Of a stretch of DNA of 56,159 nucleotides, positions 1-9,124 are shown piece by piece. The first letter of the stretch is position 1, and each line of letters opens with the position of its first letter. Position numbers and translations under genes: made by a program. The notes beneath the pieces were generated by a model. The model had not been told where the DNA came from, made no database searches, and saw only the letters and a program-made list of their open reading frames with translations. Origin of the DNA: Phyllobacterium phragmitis (GTDB lineage: Bacteria; Pseudomonadota; Alphaproteobacteria; Rhizobiales; Rhizobiaceae); contig NZ_PVBR01000028.1 in the NCBI RefSeq assembly GCF_002980495.1, positions 1 to 56,159 on the forward strand. The letters run 5' to 3'.

Positions 1-46
1 CCTTGATCCGTTCCCATTGATCATCCCGAAGAACATCGCAATCCAT
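1..46 (-). mobile_element. 5' end of an IS5-type transposase gene, cut by the window edge
   Basis: Reading the minus strand, an ATG at 46 preceded by a GGAGG box (53-57) opens a frame beginning MDCDVLRDDQWERIK. This resembles the N-terminus of IS5-family transposases, which typically have an [L/V]-T/R-D-x-Q-W-E motif here. Only 15 codons are visible. The insertion sequence end must lie between about 47 and 130; I could not fix the terminal repeat, although the AT-richer stretch 66-105 is a candidate. The element lies directly behind the sugar-binding protein gene, where permease genes would be expected. Confidence 0.6.
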
Positions 47-132
47 CACTGACCTCCAAAAGTCAGTGTTGAATCTGATTTGCCGGAATTTTGGAATCCC
101 AAAACCTTAAATCGTCACTACGACCTAACGGC

Positions 133-1398
133 TCACTGTGCTTCCTTGGCTTTGCCGGCGATATCCTGATCGATACGCTGATAGGCCTCATCAAGGGTGA
201 GTTCGCCCGCCATGACCTGGCTGATGCGGCTGACGAGCGCGCCATAATAGGTGTCGGACCACTTCCAGCCTGCAAGCTTCACAGCTTCGGGCGCAGTCGT
301 CGAGGACACCTTGATGAAAGTGTCCAGCGCGTCCTTCACCAGTTGGCTGTCGGTCTTGAAATCAAGACCGTTGGCAATGACTTCCTTGTTGGCCGGCAGG
401 AACAATGTCCGCTCGGCGAACTCCTTGGCGACAGGCGTGGAGGCAAGATAATCCATCACCTTGGCCACGTCCTTGGGGTTCTTGGTCGCCTTCATGGCAA
501 CAAGGCCAGCGCCACCGGGCATACCGGTGCAGGCAGCGGGACCGCAGGGGCTGCCGGTTGCAACCCAGTCGAAGCCGTCATCGATCTTGGTCATGAAATT
601 CGGGATCTGCCAGGAACCGGCGTAGTAGAACGCCACCTGCGCGTTGATGAAATCGTCGGCGGCCGGACGATAGGTCGTGCCGGCGGCCGAAACCCAGACA
701 TCCTTTTCGGCGATGCCGTCCTTCGTCCAGCCAACCAGATCCGAGATGAACATCTTGGCGCCATCGTCGAGCGGCGCCGGCATGCCGTCCGCGCCGATAT
801 AGTTGGCGCCGTAGGAGATCATCGGACCGGTGATGCGGTGACCGGAACGGTCGATCGCGACGGGATAGGGAATTTGCTGGCTGTCGGCTACTTTCTTGGC
901 CGCCATCACCCAGTCTTGCCAGGTCGCGCCCTCGCCCGGCAGCTCGACACCGGCCTGTTCGAACAGCGTCTTGTTGGCAAAACCGCCGGTCAGCGTCATT
1001 TGTGTCATGAAGCCCGGAATGACGTCGGAACCATCGGGACGCATCCAGTCGAGCGTGTCGCCGTAGTTCTTCTTCCAGACATCGGCATCCTTCAGATAGG
1101 GCGTCATGTCCAGCCAGTACTGCGAAAGCGACTTCAGATTGGTGACACGGGCGATATCAGGACCGTGGCCAGCGGCAAGCTGCACGGGCAACTGCTCCTT
1201 GATGGTCGAATAGGCCACTTCATCGATGGTGACGTGAATATCCGGATTTTCCTTCTCGAAGCGGCTGATCAGGTCTTTCAGGACCTCGCCCTCGACACCA
1301 TCCGAATACCACATGATACGCACGTCGCCGGCAAAGGCTGCCGTTGTCGAAAGCAGCGCCAGACCAGCCGCCGCTAGAATTATCTTGCTCCTCATCAT
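133..1398 (-). CDS. Sugar ABC transporter substrate-binding protein (family 1)
   Basis: A 421-residue periplasmic solute-binding protein with a clear signal peptide (positively charged MMRSK, hydrophobic stretch, cleavage near AFA-GDV at about residue 23). The mature part has the family-1 pattern: an SDGVEGEVLKDLISRFEKENP-type opening and a KNPKDVAKVMDYLAS segment near residue 290. It has a strong AAGGAGG ribosome site before ATG 1398. It is the last gene of the operon with GH105, kduI and the 843-residue enzyme, so the likely ligand is an oligo-uronide or pectin fragment (inference from context). No permease or ATPase gene follows, because an insertion sequence starts within about 90 bp of its stop. 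Confidence 0.88.
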   Translation of the reverse strand: MMRSKIILAAAGLALLSTTAAFAGDVRIMWYSDGVEGEVLKDLISRFEKENPDIHVTIDEVAYSTIKEQLPVQLAAGHGPDIARVTNLKSLSQYWLDMTPYLKDADVWKKNYGDTLDWMRPDGSDVIPGFMTQMTLTGGFANKTLFEQAGVELPGEGATWQDWVMAAKKVADSQQIPYPVAIDRSGHRITGPMISYGANYIGADGMPAPLDDGAKMFISDLVGWTKDGIAEKDVWVSAAGTTYRPAADDFINAQVAFYYAGSWQIPNFMTKIDDGFDWVATGSPCGPAACTGMPGGAGLVAMKATKNPKDVAKVMDYLASTPVAKEFAERTLFLPANKEVIANGLDFKTDSQLVKDALDTFIKVSSTTAPEAVKLAGWKWSDTYYGALVSRISQVMAGELTLDEAYQRIDQDIAGKAKEAQ

Positions 1399-1476
1399 CG
1401 TCTCCTCCTTCGATGGACGGTCAATCCGTCAGTTGCAATGGGTGATGGCCTCCATCCCAAGCCACCGCCGCATTTT

Positions 1477-4008
1477 CTAGCCCCCCGAGCCGATCGGCCC
1501 TGGCGGAAGCTTTGTCGCGTTGCCTTCAATACCCCACTGACCTGGATCGACCAGCCGCCCTTCGGCAGCGGTACGGCCGTCCGCATGGAAAGTGACCGGA
1601 CCGTAGTCCGGGTCGTTGATGACAAGCGCGTCGTTCTCGCCCGGCACGAGCGCGAGACCGGCGAAACGGGCGGCAAACGCCTCTTCGGATCCATCCCGGC
1701 CGGCATCGCCAAGCCGGATGATCCAGATGCCCCTGCGCCCCGGCAGCCGCATCTCATTGCCCGCCGTCGGTCCCTCGCCGACGCGTTCGAGCCGCGCGCT
1801 GCCTTTCAGCAGCACCAGACCGTTTCCGGACCGCGCCACTGCGGTCTCGCCAGTCACCACTGAGGCGTCGAACACCTGCCGCGGGAACCAGGCATGGGTG
1901 AAATCCGGCTGTTCCGGCGCGCATTCGAAGATCATCACCGCCAGGCCGCGATAGTGCCAAAGGCGCGGCAGGCTGCCGGACCCGCCCCAATAGGATGGGC
2001 GACCATAGCCGGAATGGATCGTCTCGCCGGGATGATTGATCCAGATTTGCGCATCGGGATTGTCGCCAAGCCGGATGTGCAGAACCGTTTCCTGATAGCC
2101 CCACTCGTTCCAGCGGTAATGCGCCGCCGTGCCGATCGAATAGGCTTGCGTCTTGTAATGATAGAGCCGTGCGACGCGGTCCTGCCCTTGGGCGAAGCAC
2201 CATTCCTGGGCTTCGCTCTCCTGCCAATCGGCAATGGCGGTGAGATCCGCTGGAATCTCGAGGCCGTGGTCGCGCAGGCAAAGCGCCATCTGCGGCAGGG
2301 CATGAACGCGCCGTCCGTAATTGCCTTTCCCCCAGATGAGGCGAGAAATGCCGGAGAGCTCCAGCGAGCCGGCGGCGCGCAGCGTGTGTTCATAGGAGCG
2401 CCCCTGCGCCCCGGTCAGGATGCCATGATGGGCCGAGCGGGCGATGATCGTGACCAACCGCCGGACCGCCTTGTGGGCGCGCTCGCGGACATCGGCATCG
2501 GGGGCCAGGGCGAAGAGCGCCGTCAGCCCCTTGAGATCGATCGGGAAATAAGGCGCGGAATTGAATTCGGCCATCTCCCATTTCTCGAAATGATCGAGCC
2601 ATGCGCAGACGCGGGCAAGGCCGATCGCAGACTGCTCGCGGCCAAGCCGCCCGGAACGCTTGAACCGGGCTTTCGGCAAAAGCGCGCCCGCAAGATAGGC
2701 GGCGGTGTGGAAAAGCAGCGCATGGTTTTCGGAGAAGTACCACTGCACGTCATTGCCCGGCTCATCCATCCAGTAGCGGTAGCTGAGAATCGCTTCGTCG
2801 ATCTCAGCAACCACCTCCGGCGCGATATTTGCACCATAAGCGGTCCGGCACCAGAGAAGCGGCACCAGCGCGAAGTCTGCGCAATCGTGGCAATCGATAA
2901 TCGCCGGCAGCGTATCGGCGATCATTCGGTCCGTTTCCGGCCCGAAACGACCGGAACCGAGGCGGGCGAGCGCCGTCACATTGTCCGGCTCGCCATATCT
3001 GGAGATTTCGTCGAGGGTTTCCCGGACGCGGCCTGCGAGATCGCCGGCGGCCTGGCCCTGCCGTTCAGCGTGGCAGATCTCCACACCGAAGACGCGCGAT
3101 GCGGTAAATCCACCGAGGGAAACAGCCACATGAAAATGCCTGAAATCGGATGAAAGCGCCTCGGTTTCACCCACGATCAAACGGGTTACACCGGCCTTCA
3201 GGCCGCGTTCGATTTTCACAGGGTCTTCGCGGGACATGAAATCGCCGGCAATCGTGATCACCGCCGCGGCATCGACGGAAAGTGCTGCTGATGTCATCAG
3301 CGCCACCTCGCCGGACCGGTAGACCGGCCGTTCGAAATGCATCTTGTCGAGGGCGGCTTCGATCTCTCCGGCCACATCAGCCTGAACCGGCACCGGCAGT
3401 GCCTGCTCGGCCGCAGGCCCGCAGACATAATCCATCTGGAAGAAGTAGCGGGCGTCGCGCTCGGCGAGATCGTCGAAGAAGATCGCAATCTCGTTTTCAC
3501 CGGCCTGAAGCGCGACGGAGAACGCCTGCCTGGCTTCAAGGTTGCGCACATAATCCGCCATCCAGCCGACTTCCGCGCCATTGACGAAAAGCACCGCGCC
3601 GCCGCAAGTCCCGAGCCGCAGCGTGGCGGAGCCCGCCTGTTTCACCGCGATCGTCGTCCGGGCCCAGGTGCCGATCACGGTCGGGCGGAACCAGAAACTG
3701 GAGAGATCGACGCGCGGCGAGCCGAAAGGCAGCCAGAAGCGGGAAAGCTCGAAGGCGCCCACGACATTCGGACGCTTGCCGCGCCGCTCGGCGGCGAAGG
3801 CCGTGCGGCAGGGATATTCGTGCGGAATGAAGTTCTTGTGCTTGGTCATGAAGAAGAAGGGATCCATTTCCCCCTTCATCGGCTGGTCCGGCACATCGTA
3901 GCGCGCTTCGGCGGTGGCGCCGAGCTGCCAATAGGTCACCGGCATGCCTTCGCCAAGCGGGCGGCGGAGGTAATCCATCTTTGCAGTCGAGGTCACAGCC
4001 ATGTTCAT
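1477..4008 (-). CDS. Unrecognised 843-residue protein, putative polysaccharide-active enzyme
   Basis: I do not recognise a named family. The start ATG (4008) overlaps the kduI stop as ATGA, so the two genes are translationally coupled. Visible layout: an N-terminal beta-rich module (about residues 70-200, with FWFRPTVIGTWARTTI and VLFVNGAEVGW) that resembles the sugar-binding jelly rolls of glycosidases; an alpha-helical middle (about 340-600) rich in Trp/His/Glu, including VQWYFSENHALLFH and WEMAEFNSAPYF; and a beta-rich tail (about 640-830). This helix-toroid plus beta-sandwich order is seen in several polysaccharide lyases and hydrolases. There is no signal peptide, so it would be cytoplasmic. 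Context suggests action on an unsaturated or acidic oligosaccharide delivered by the ABC importer. Confidence 0.75.
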   Translation of the reverse strand: MNMAVTSTAKMDYLRRPLGEGMPVTYWQLGATAEARYDVPDQPMKGEMDPFFFMTKHKNFIPHEYPCRTAFAAERRGKRPNVVGAFELSRFWLPFGSPRVDLSSFWFRPTVIGTWARTTIAVKQAGSATLRLGTCGGAVLFVNGAEVGWMADYVRNLEARQAFSVALQAGENEIAIFFDDLAERDARYFFQMDYVCGPAAEQALPVPVQADVAGEIEAALDKMHFERPVYRSGEVALMTSAALSVDAAAVITIAGDFMSREDPVKIERGLKAGVTRLIVGETEALSSDFRHFHVAVSLGGFTASRVFGVEICHAERQGQAAGDLAGRVRETLDEISRYGEPDNVTALARLGSGRFGPETDRMIADTLPAIIDCHDCADFALVPLLWCRTAYGANIAPEVVAEIDEAILSYRYWMDEPGNDVQWYFSENHALLFHTAAYLAGALLPKARFKRSGRLGREQSAIGLARVCAWLDHFEKWEMAEFNSAPYFPIDLKGLTALFALAPDADVRERAHKAVRRLVTIIARSAHHGILTGAQGRSYEHTLRAAGSLELSGISRLIWGKGNYGRRVHALPQMALCLRDHGLEIPADLTAIADWQESEAQEWCFAQGQDRVARLYHYKTQAYSIGTAAHYRWNEWGYQETVLHIRLGDNPDAQIWINHPGETIHSGYGRPSYWGGSGSLPRLWHYRGLAVMIFECAPEQPDFTHAWFPRQVFDASVVTGETAVARSGNGLVLLKGSARLERVGEGPTAGNEMRLPGRRGIWIIRLGDAGRDGSEEAFAARFAGLALVPGENDALVINDPDYGPVTFHADGRTAAEGRLVDPGQWGIEGNATKLPPGPIGSGG

Positions 4009-4841
4009 TTCAGGTCCGCCACAGGAACCGGGTCAAATTCGGTATAGGCCTGGTTTTCGCCGGTCATGCCCCAGACAAAGGCATAGGGGCCGGTACCGGC
4101 GCCCATATGAATCGACCAGGCCGGGGAGATGACGACATCCCCATTTGCCACGATGAGATTGCGTGTTTCGTCCGGCCGGCCCATCAGATGGATCACCCGG
4201 TCGGCCTCGGCGAGGTCGAAATAGCAATAGGCTTCCATGCGCCGCTCATGCAGGTGCGGCGGCATGGTGTTCCAGATGCTGCCGGGTGCAAGATCGGTGA
4301 TCCCCATCAACAGGAGGCATGACGGGGCGACCTCGGGATGGATGTACATTCTCAAGCGCCGCTTGTTCGACCGTCTGTCTTCGCCGAGATCGAGCGGCTT
4401 GGCTTCGTCCCTGGTGATCAGACGGTGCGCGATATCGCGGCCCGCCGGCACGGAATTCATGTAGAAGCGGGCAGGATTGGCCGGATCGTCGCTTGCAAGC
4501 GTGACCTGCTCCGCACCCCGGCCGACATAGAGGATATCGCGATTGGCGAGAGCGAATTCCTGCCCGTCGACGATGATCCTGCCTGCATCGCCGAGATTGG
4601 CGATCCCCATCTCGCGGGCGGTGAAGAACAGCGGCGTGCCGACATCAGCGCCATCGCCGAAAATGAGCGGCGTTTGCGCCGGGCAGGCTGCGCCGACGAC
4701 CATGCGGTCGACATGGGTATAGGCGAACTCGATATTACCGGGCGCAAAGAGGCCTTCGATGAGGAATTCAGCCCTCAGCCTCTTCGTGTCGAATGACGGA
4801 ATGTCGTTCGGAGAGACGCCATAGAGAACGCGCATCGTCAT
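4005..4841 (-). CDS. kduI: 5-dehydro-4-deoxy-D-glucuronate isomerase KduI
   Basis: A 278-residue cupin enzyme that converts 5-keto-4-deoxyuronate (released from unsaturated uronides made by pectate lyases and GH105 enzymes) to 3-deoxy-D-glycero-2,5-hexodiulosonate. The length equals that of Escherichia coli KduI, and the zinc ligands fall at the same numbers: His196 and His198 in PPHLHERRMEAY, Glu203, and His245 in WSIHMG. It overlaps the GH105 stop by ATGA on one side and the 843-residue gene on the other, giving a tightly coupled operon. The following pathway enzyme KduD is not obvious in the window. The Gfo/Idh and KdgD genes nearby belong to other steps. Confidence 0.96.
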   Translation of the reverse strand: MTMRVLYGVSPNDIPSFDTKRLRAEFLIEGLFAPGNIEFAYTHVDRMVVGAACPAQTPLIFGDGADVGTPLFFTAREMGIANLGDAGRIIVDGQEFALANRDILYVGRGAEQVTLASDDPANPARFYMNSVPAGRDIAHRLITRDEAKPLDLGEDRRSNKRRLRMYIHPEVAPSCLLLMGITDLAPGSIWNTMPPHLHERRMEAYCYFDLAEADRVIHLMGRPDETRNLIVANGDVVISPAWSIHMGAGTGPYAFVWGMTGENQAYTEFDPVPVADLK

Positions 4842-5941
4842 GCCGCCACCTCCGCTTCCGCGCCCGTGTGCTTCAATCCTTCGGTGAGGCAGAGGATCGC
4901 CAGCGCCTGGCCGTAGCCGGTCGGCTGGATCGGGATATCCCTATAGAACTGCAGATCGTGGCCCATGCGCGTACCATAGGACACATTCGCGACGGTCCCC
5001 GTCTCGTCGATATTGGCCAGCAACACGTCAAGCGCCCGCAAACCGGCCTCACGGCAGCCCGCCGGGCCGAGCCCAAGCCGGGCAGCCTTCAATAGTCCGT
5101 AGCCGAAGCCGGCGGTCGCGGAAATTTCTTCGTAGGAAGACGGATCGTCGAGCAGCGTGTGCCAGGCGCCGGATGGGGCCTGCAGCTTCAAGAGCGCATC
5201 GATCTGCGTCTCCAGAACGCCGAGCAGGAAGGTGCGGATCGGAACCGGAATATCGGCAAGCTCGATCAGGTCGAGAATGCCGAGCGTGATCCAGCAATTG
5301 CCGCGCCCCCAGAGCGCCTGGGCGAAATTGTGCCGGCCATCGAACGTCCACCCATGGAACCACAGGCCGGACTTCGTGTCGGCGAGATAGCGAGTGTGCA
5401 GGAGGAACTGACGGCAGGCTTCATCGACGAGTTCCCGCCGGCCGCTTGCCTGGCCGTAGGATGCAAGGAACAGTCCGACCATGACGAGTGTGTCGTCCCA
5501 CAATTCGCGGTCGTTGATCTTGTCTGAAACGATGTGCGGCAGACCGCCCTCCGGCGTGCGCGGCATGTCCGTCAAGATCCGGTCGGCCCATTTATCCATG
5601 ATTTCGGCCCAGCGCGGATCGCGGGTCTCGCGCCACAAAAGCGAAAGGGCGAGCATCGGCGCCGTGGTATTGATGTTGAGCGCCGGCAGGCCTTCGGAAA
5701 TGCGATCGGCGTACCAGTTTTCCACCAGCGCTTTCAGCGCTTCATCGCCCGTCTGCCGCCACAGCCGTACCAGACCATAGAGCCCGATGCCTTGCGGCCA
5801 TTCCCAGGAATTGAAACTGATATAGTCGCCGGGCGTCCCGTCCAGATTGGGTTCGTCATACCGCCCGTCGTGACGCAAATTCGTCATACCCGCGACAAGC
5901 GGCTTCAAGCGTTCGCGCAAAGCGCGGCCGTCTGGCACCAT
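4838..5941 (-). CDS. GH105 unsaturated rhamnogalacturonyl/glucuronyl hydrolase
   Basis: A 367-residue cytoplasmic alpha/alpha-barrel enzyme of the YteR/YesR type that removes the unsaturated uronic acid from the non-reducing end of pectin-lyase products. Recognisable segments are SWEWPQGIGLYGLVRLW, the acidic pair in ELWDDTLVMVGLF (Asp149/Asp150, probable catalytic acid region), WFHGWTFDGRHNFAQALWGRGN, and ATAGFGYGLL. I chose ATG 5941 because a GGGAGG box lies 9 bases upstream and the family consensus begins just after; the frame stays open far upstream, but that part is the antisense of the LacI gene. It is the first gene of the uronide operon and divergent from the LacI regulator. Confidence 0.9.
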   Translation of the reverse strand: MVPDGRALRERLKPLVAGMTNLRHDGRYDEPNLDGTPGDYISFNSWEWPQGIGLYGLVRLWRQTGDEALKALVENWYADRISEGLPALNINTTAPMLALSLLWRETRDPRWAEIMDKWADRILTDMPRTPEGGLPHIVSDKINDRELWDDTLVMVGLFLASYGQASGRRELVDEACRQFLLHTRYLADTKSGLWFHGWTFDGRHNFAQALWGRGNCWITLGILDLIELADIPVPIRTFLLGVLETQIDALLKLQAPSGAWHTLLDDPSSYEEISATAGFGYGLLKAARLGLGPAGCREAGLRALDVLLANIDETGTVANVSYGTRMGHDLQFYRDIPIQPTGYGQALAILCLTEGLKHTGAEAEVAA

Positions 5942-6094
5942 TTCGCATTTCCTCCCAACTCTCGCCGTCATGAGATCGCTGGAGAGCTCCTCATGACGAT
6001 TTGAAATCGGTGACACATGAAAATTAGTTGCGCAATCTGAAAATTTTTTGCAGCTTCCTTCATCTGCAATCAGAAGAGGAACGAGTGTGCGCGC
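5942..6094. promoter_or_regulatory. Divergent GH105/LacI promoter region with a candidate LacI operator
   Basis: This 153-bp gap separates divergently transcribed GH105 and lacI genes. It holds an 8-bp palindrome TTGCGCAA (6028-6035) flanked by two copies of TGAAAATT (6018-6025 and 6038-6045), in an AT-rich stretch. LacI-family operators usually centre on a CG dinucleotide as here, so autoregulation and control of the uronide operon from this site is plausible. No second copy is seen. Confidence 0.35.
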
Positions 6095-7150
6095 ATGATC
6101 GGTAAACGGGGCAAACCGAGCCGCAAGGTCAGGCTGGAGGATATCGCGGCGCGCTGCGGCGTTTCGCTGAGCACCGCGTCGCGCGCGCTTGCGGGTGAAA
6201 AAGGGGTGAGGCCGGAGATCCGCGCCCAAGTCGCCGAAATGGCCAAGGCGCTCAACTATTCCGTCCCTTCCGCAATTGCCGGCAAGAAGATCATCCTGGC
6301 GGCAAGCAGCGTCGCCATGATCGATTATGTCCGCAATCAGTTCACCGCACAGGTTCTCGAGGGTTTGCATCAGCGGGCCGAAACACTGGGCGTCCGGATC
6401 GTCACCCAACCCATGTCGAGCGGAACGCATGACATTGCCGTGCTGCAGGAGGCGCTGGATGACGACGATGTCGCCGGCTTCCTGTTTCTCACCCTTGACG
6501 ACGAGGATGTACTGGCACTGACCCGGGATTTCGGCAAGCCGGTGGTGCTGGTCAATGGCGACGATCCCCTGATGCGGCTTTCGAGCGTCACGCCCTGCAA
6601 CCGATCCGCCGCGCGCATGGCAACGGAATATCTGCAAAGGCTCGGACACGAGCGCATCCTGTTCCTCATGCGCCGCGGCCGGCGGACCATCGAGCGGCGA
6701 TTCGAAGGCTGGAGGGATGCGATGCTGAGCCGCAACGCCGTGGATATCGATCAGCTGGTGATGGAAGTCGGGGACTGGCTGCCCGAACTTGCAGCCGAGA
6801 CCCTCGGCAAACGCATCGCCGAACGCGGTCTCGATTTCACGGCCGTTCTGACGGCAGGCGAGAGCCTTGCCGCCGGCGCGATTCTCGGCCTGCAGAAGGC
6901 CGGCTATAGCGTGCCGCAGGATGTTTCCGTCATGGGTATGGACGACCTGCCCCAGGCCGCGTTCTACAATCCGCCGCTGACGTCGATCCACATACCGATG
7001 CGCGATATCGGCGCCACGGCGCTCGACCTTCTGCTCGACAACGTCGGCAGCCTTACTGCCGGTCGGGCACGACGCATCGAACTGGCTTGCCACATTGTCG
7101 AACGGCAATCCACGGCCGCGGCCAGACCGGGCGAGGCGCGCGGCGTATAA
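6095..7150 (+). CDS. LacI-family regulator of the uronide operon
   Basis: A 351-residue repressor with an N-terminal helix-turn-helix (VRLEDIAARCGVSLSTASRAL, residues 13-33) and a hinge at about residues 48-60, followed by a periplasmic-binding-protein-like effector domain ending with MGMDDLPQAAFYNPPLTSI. It is divergent from the GH105-kduI operon and convergent with the Gfo/Idh gene. The natural inference is that it represses the uronide operon until a pathway intermediate binds. The effector cannot be read from sequence. Confidence 0.88.
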   Translation: MIGKRGKPSRKVRLEDIAARCGVSLSTASRALAGEKGVRPEIRAQVAEMAKALNYSVPSAIAGKKIILAASSVAMIDYVRNQFTAQVLEGLHQRAETLGVRIVTQPMSSGTHDIAVLQEALDDDDVAGFLFLTLDDEDVLALTRDFGKPVVLVNGDDPLMRLSSVTPCNRSAARMATEYLQRLGHERILFLMRRGRRTIERRFEGWRDAMLSRNAVDIDQLVMEVGDWLPELAAETLGKRIAERGLDFTAVLTAGESLAAGAILGLQKAGYSVPQDVSVMGMDDLPQAAFYNPPLTSIHIPMRDIGATALDLLLDNVGSLTAGRARRIELACHIVERQSTAAARPGEARGV

Positions 7151-7191
7151 GCGCCCGTGCCTGCCGGAACTTAACTGCGGCGGATAGGCCA

Positions 7192-8304
7192 TCAGACCAC
7201 CCTATAGCTCACGGCGGAAAGATCGACCGCCTTGCCGGTCGCCGCGGACTGCTGTGCGGCCAGCCCCATGGCGACTGCCCACCAGCCATCATCCAGACTG
7301 ACCTCAACCGATTGGCCGCCATTGGCCGCCCGCTGGAAACGCTGGTGCTGGTAGAAAGTCGAACCATTATGGTCGCCGGCGGCGAGAAGCTGCGGATCGA
7401 CCGGGATTTCCACCATCTTCGGGCCTTTCGGATCACGTGGCGAGACCACCACCCGGGCGACAGGCGGCGCGCCCAGGTGGTCCGGCCAGAATCGGCCCGG
7501 ACCCGGCACATGGCATTCGATCTTGCCGAGCGGACCGACGGCGGAAATTTCCTCCTGATAGCGAGAGCCCTCGGCAAACATGCACAGTTCCAGCATGGCG
7601 CGGGCGCCGGAGGCGAAATCGACGATCACATAGGCATTGTCCCAGATATCGGAGTGCTCTCCCCCGTAGACCTCTTCCAGATGGTTCACGTCCTGACCGC
7701 CTGACGCCATCACCCGCACCGGATCGGATTTGAGGATGTGACGCATCAGGTCGAAGAAGTGGCAGCATTTCTCGACCAGCGTGCCGCCGGTATTGCTGTT
7801 GAAGCGGTTCCAGTCGCCGACCTTTTCGAGGAACGGAAAGCGATGCTCGCGGATCGTCAGCATACGGATACCACCGGTGGCGGCCTCCGCCTCTTCGACC
7901 AGCCTGGCGACCGGCGGCATGTAGCGGTACTCCATCGCCACCCAGATCGGCGCGGGATAGGCGACGCGCAAGGCGGCAAGACGCGGCGCATCCTCGGGCG
8001 CGGTGAACAACGGTTTCTCGACCAGGACCGGCAGCGGACGGATGAAGGCGATCTCTTCGAGCTGGCGCAGATGCAGATAGTTGGGGCTGGCGATCAGCAG
8101 GCAGTTGACCGCCTCCACCGCCAGTAGCTCGGCAACCGAACCGGTTATGACCGCCTTTGGCGCCATAGCGGATGCAGTCGCCCGCATGGCCGGATCCGGC
8201 TCGAAGATCGCCGCGACGCCTGCATTCTCCAGAAGCGCAATGTTGCGCAAATGCTCCTGCCCCATCATTCCACAACCGATAATGCCATAGTTCAGCTTGG
8301 GCAT
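7192..8304 (-). CDS. Gfo/Idh/MocA-family NAD(P)-dependent oxidoreductase
   Basis: A 370-residue sugar or inositol dehydrogenase-like protein. The N-terminal Rossmann motif GIIGCGMMGQEH (residues 6-17), the signature EKP in PVLVEKPLF (about 95-103) and a C-terminal beta-sheet domain with EKCCHFFDLMRH mark the family. It starts 8 bp after the GntR gene stop on the same strand, so the two are probably co-transcribed. Substrate unknown. Proximity to uronide genes and to a flavin monooxygenase operon allows either a uronate derivative or a sulfo/amino sugar. Confidence 0.85.
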   Translation of the reverse strand: MPKLNYGIIGCGMMGQEHLRNIALLENAGVAAIFEPDPAMRATASAMAPKAVITGSVAELLAVEAVNCLLIASPNYLHLRQLEEIAFIRPLPVLVEKPLFTAPEDAPRLAALRVAYPAPIWVAMEYRYMPPVARLVEEAEAATGGIRMLTIREHRFPFLEKVGDWNRFNSNTGGTLVEKCCHFFDLMRHILKSDPVRVMASGGQDVNHLEEVYGGEHSDIWDNAYVIVDFASGARAMLELCMFAEGSRYQEEISAVGPLGKIECHVPGPGRFWPDHLGAPPVARVVVSPRDPKGPKMVEIPVDPQLLAAGDHNGSTFYQHQRFQRAANGGQSVEVSLDDGWWAVAMGLAAQQSAATGKAVDLSAVSYRVV

Positions 8305-8312
8305 GTTTCTTC

Positions 8313-9017
8313 CTATTTCAGGCGGGCGACGTAGCGGGCGATCTCAGGATCGAACCAGGTGAGCGAGACTTCCGCCCGCGCGCCATCCTGCGCCTGGCTG
8401 ACGCGGCTGACCAGCGGCGCCGGAGCACCCGCCGGCATGGCAAAGACGCCGGGCCTCCAGTCCGGAATGGCGCCGAGCCCGACCTGATCCTCCGCCCGGA
8501 CGATCCAGAGCCCGAGCTTCTGCCGGTAGAAAAGGTAGAGGGATTCCGAGAGATCATCCTTTGTGATTACATCGGCATAGCTGCCATCGAGCCAGATTTC
8601 TTCGAGCGCCGCCGGCTTGCCGGACAGGAAACGTATGCGCCGGATGCGATACGCCTCAGCCGAACTGCCGAATTTTGGCAGGTGCTCCGGTTTTTCCAGA
8701 CGCGAAACCTCCAGCACCTCCGCCGTCGGCAGGCCACCGCCCTCGACCAGTTCGAGCCGGAACATTGCATAGACGCTGTTGGGGTCACTGATGGCGCGGA
8801 CGTAATTGCCCGAGCCCTGCACACGCTCGAGAAGGCCCCTCGCCTGCAGCTCGGCAAGCGCCTTTCTCAGCGTTCCGACCGCCACGCCAAGTTGCTGGGC
8901 CATGTCCCGCTCGGGCGGCAGGCGTTCGCCATCGATGAGCCGGTTGGCCGCGATATCGCGTACCAGAAGCTCGGCGAGTTGAATGTAAATCGGCAGGCTG
9001 CCGGGGGGCTGATCCAT
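8313..9017 (-). CDS. GntR-family regulator, HutC subfamily
   Basis: A 234-residue regulator with an N-terminal winged helix (PIYIQLAELLVRDIAANRL, then LPPERDMAQQLGVAVGTLRKAL) and a C-terminal UTRA-type ligand domain (FRLELVEGG through SLTWFDPEIARYVARL). It is first in a two-gene unit with the Gfo/Idh dehydrogenase and divergent from the flavin monooxygenase operon, so it may control both directions. ATG 9017 opens with MDQPPGSLPIYIQLAE, the usual start of such proteins. Confidence 0.85.
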   Translation of the reverse strand: MDQPPGSLPIYIQLAELLVRDIAANRLIDGERLPPERDMAQQLGVAVGTLRKALAELQARGLLERVQGSGNYVRAISDPNSVYAMFRLELVEGGGLPTAEVLEVSRLEKPEHLPKFGSSAEAYRIRRIRFLSGKPAALEEIWLDGSYADVITKDDLSESLYLFYRQKLGLWIVRAEDQVGLGAIPDWRPGVFAMPAGAPAPLVSRVSQAQDGARAEVSLTWFDPEIARYVARLK

Positions 9018-9124
9018 CGCCTGACACGTCCTCCCAAACGCCGGACCGAAAATTGATACATCATTGATTTACACAGAACTTGATGATACGCAAGAAAAAA
9101 CCGCGAGGTTCGGGAGGAGCTTTC
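9018..9124. promoter_or_regulatory. Divergent region between GntR gene and monooxygenase operon
   Basis: A 107-bp gap with an AT-rich core. GATACATCA (9055-9063) and TGATGATAC (9081-9089) form an imperfect inverted repeat that could be the GntR site or overlap the promoter. A GGGAGGAG ribosome site (9111-9118) precedes the monooxygenase ATG. Confidence 0.3.

Noticed and set aside
91-1377. Long plus-strand frame of 428 codons
   Set aside because: It is the antisense of the binding-protein gene, is rich in R/H/G, and has no family motif or ribosome site.
1894-3153. Plus-strand frame of 419 codons
   Set aside because: Antisense of the 843-residue gene; composition is typical of shadow frames in GC-rich DNA.
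5942-7192. Upstream extension of the GH105 frame to 7192
   Set aside because: The extension is antisense to the LacI gene; ATG 5941 with GGGAGG fits the family start.
9080-9124. Earlier ATG for the flavin monooxygenase
   Set aside because: It would place the GGGAGGAG ribosome site inside the gene and add a non-conserved basic tail.
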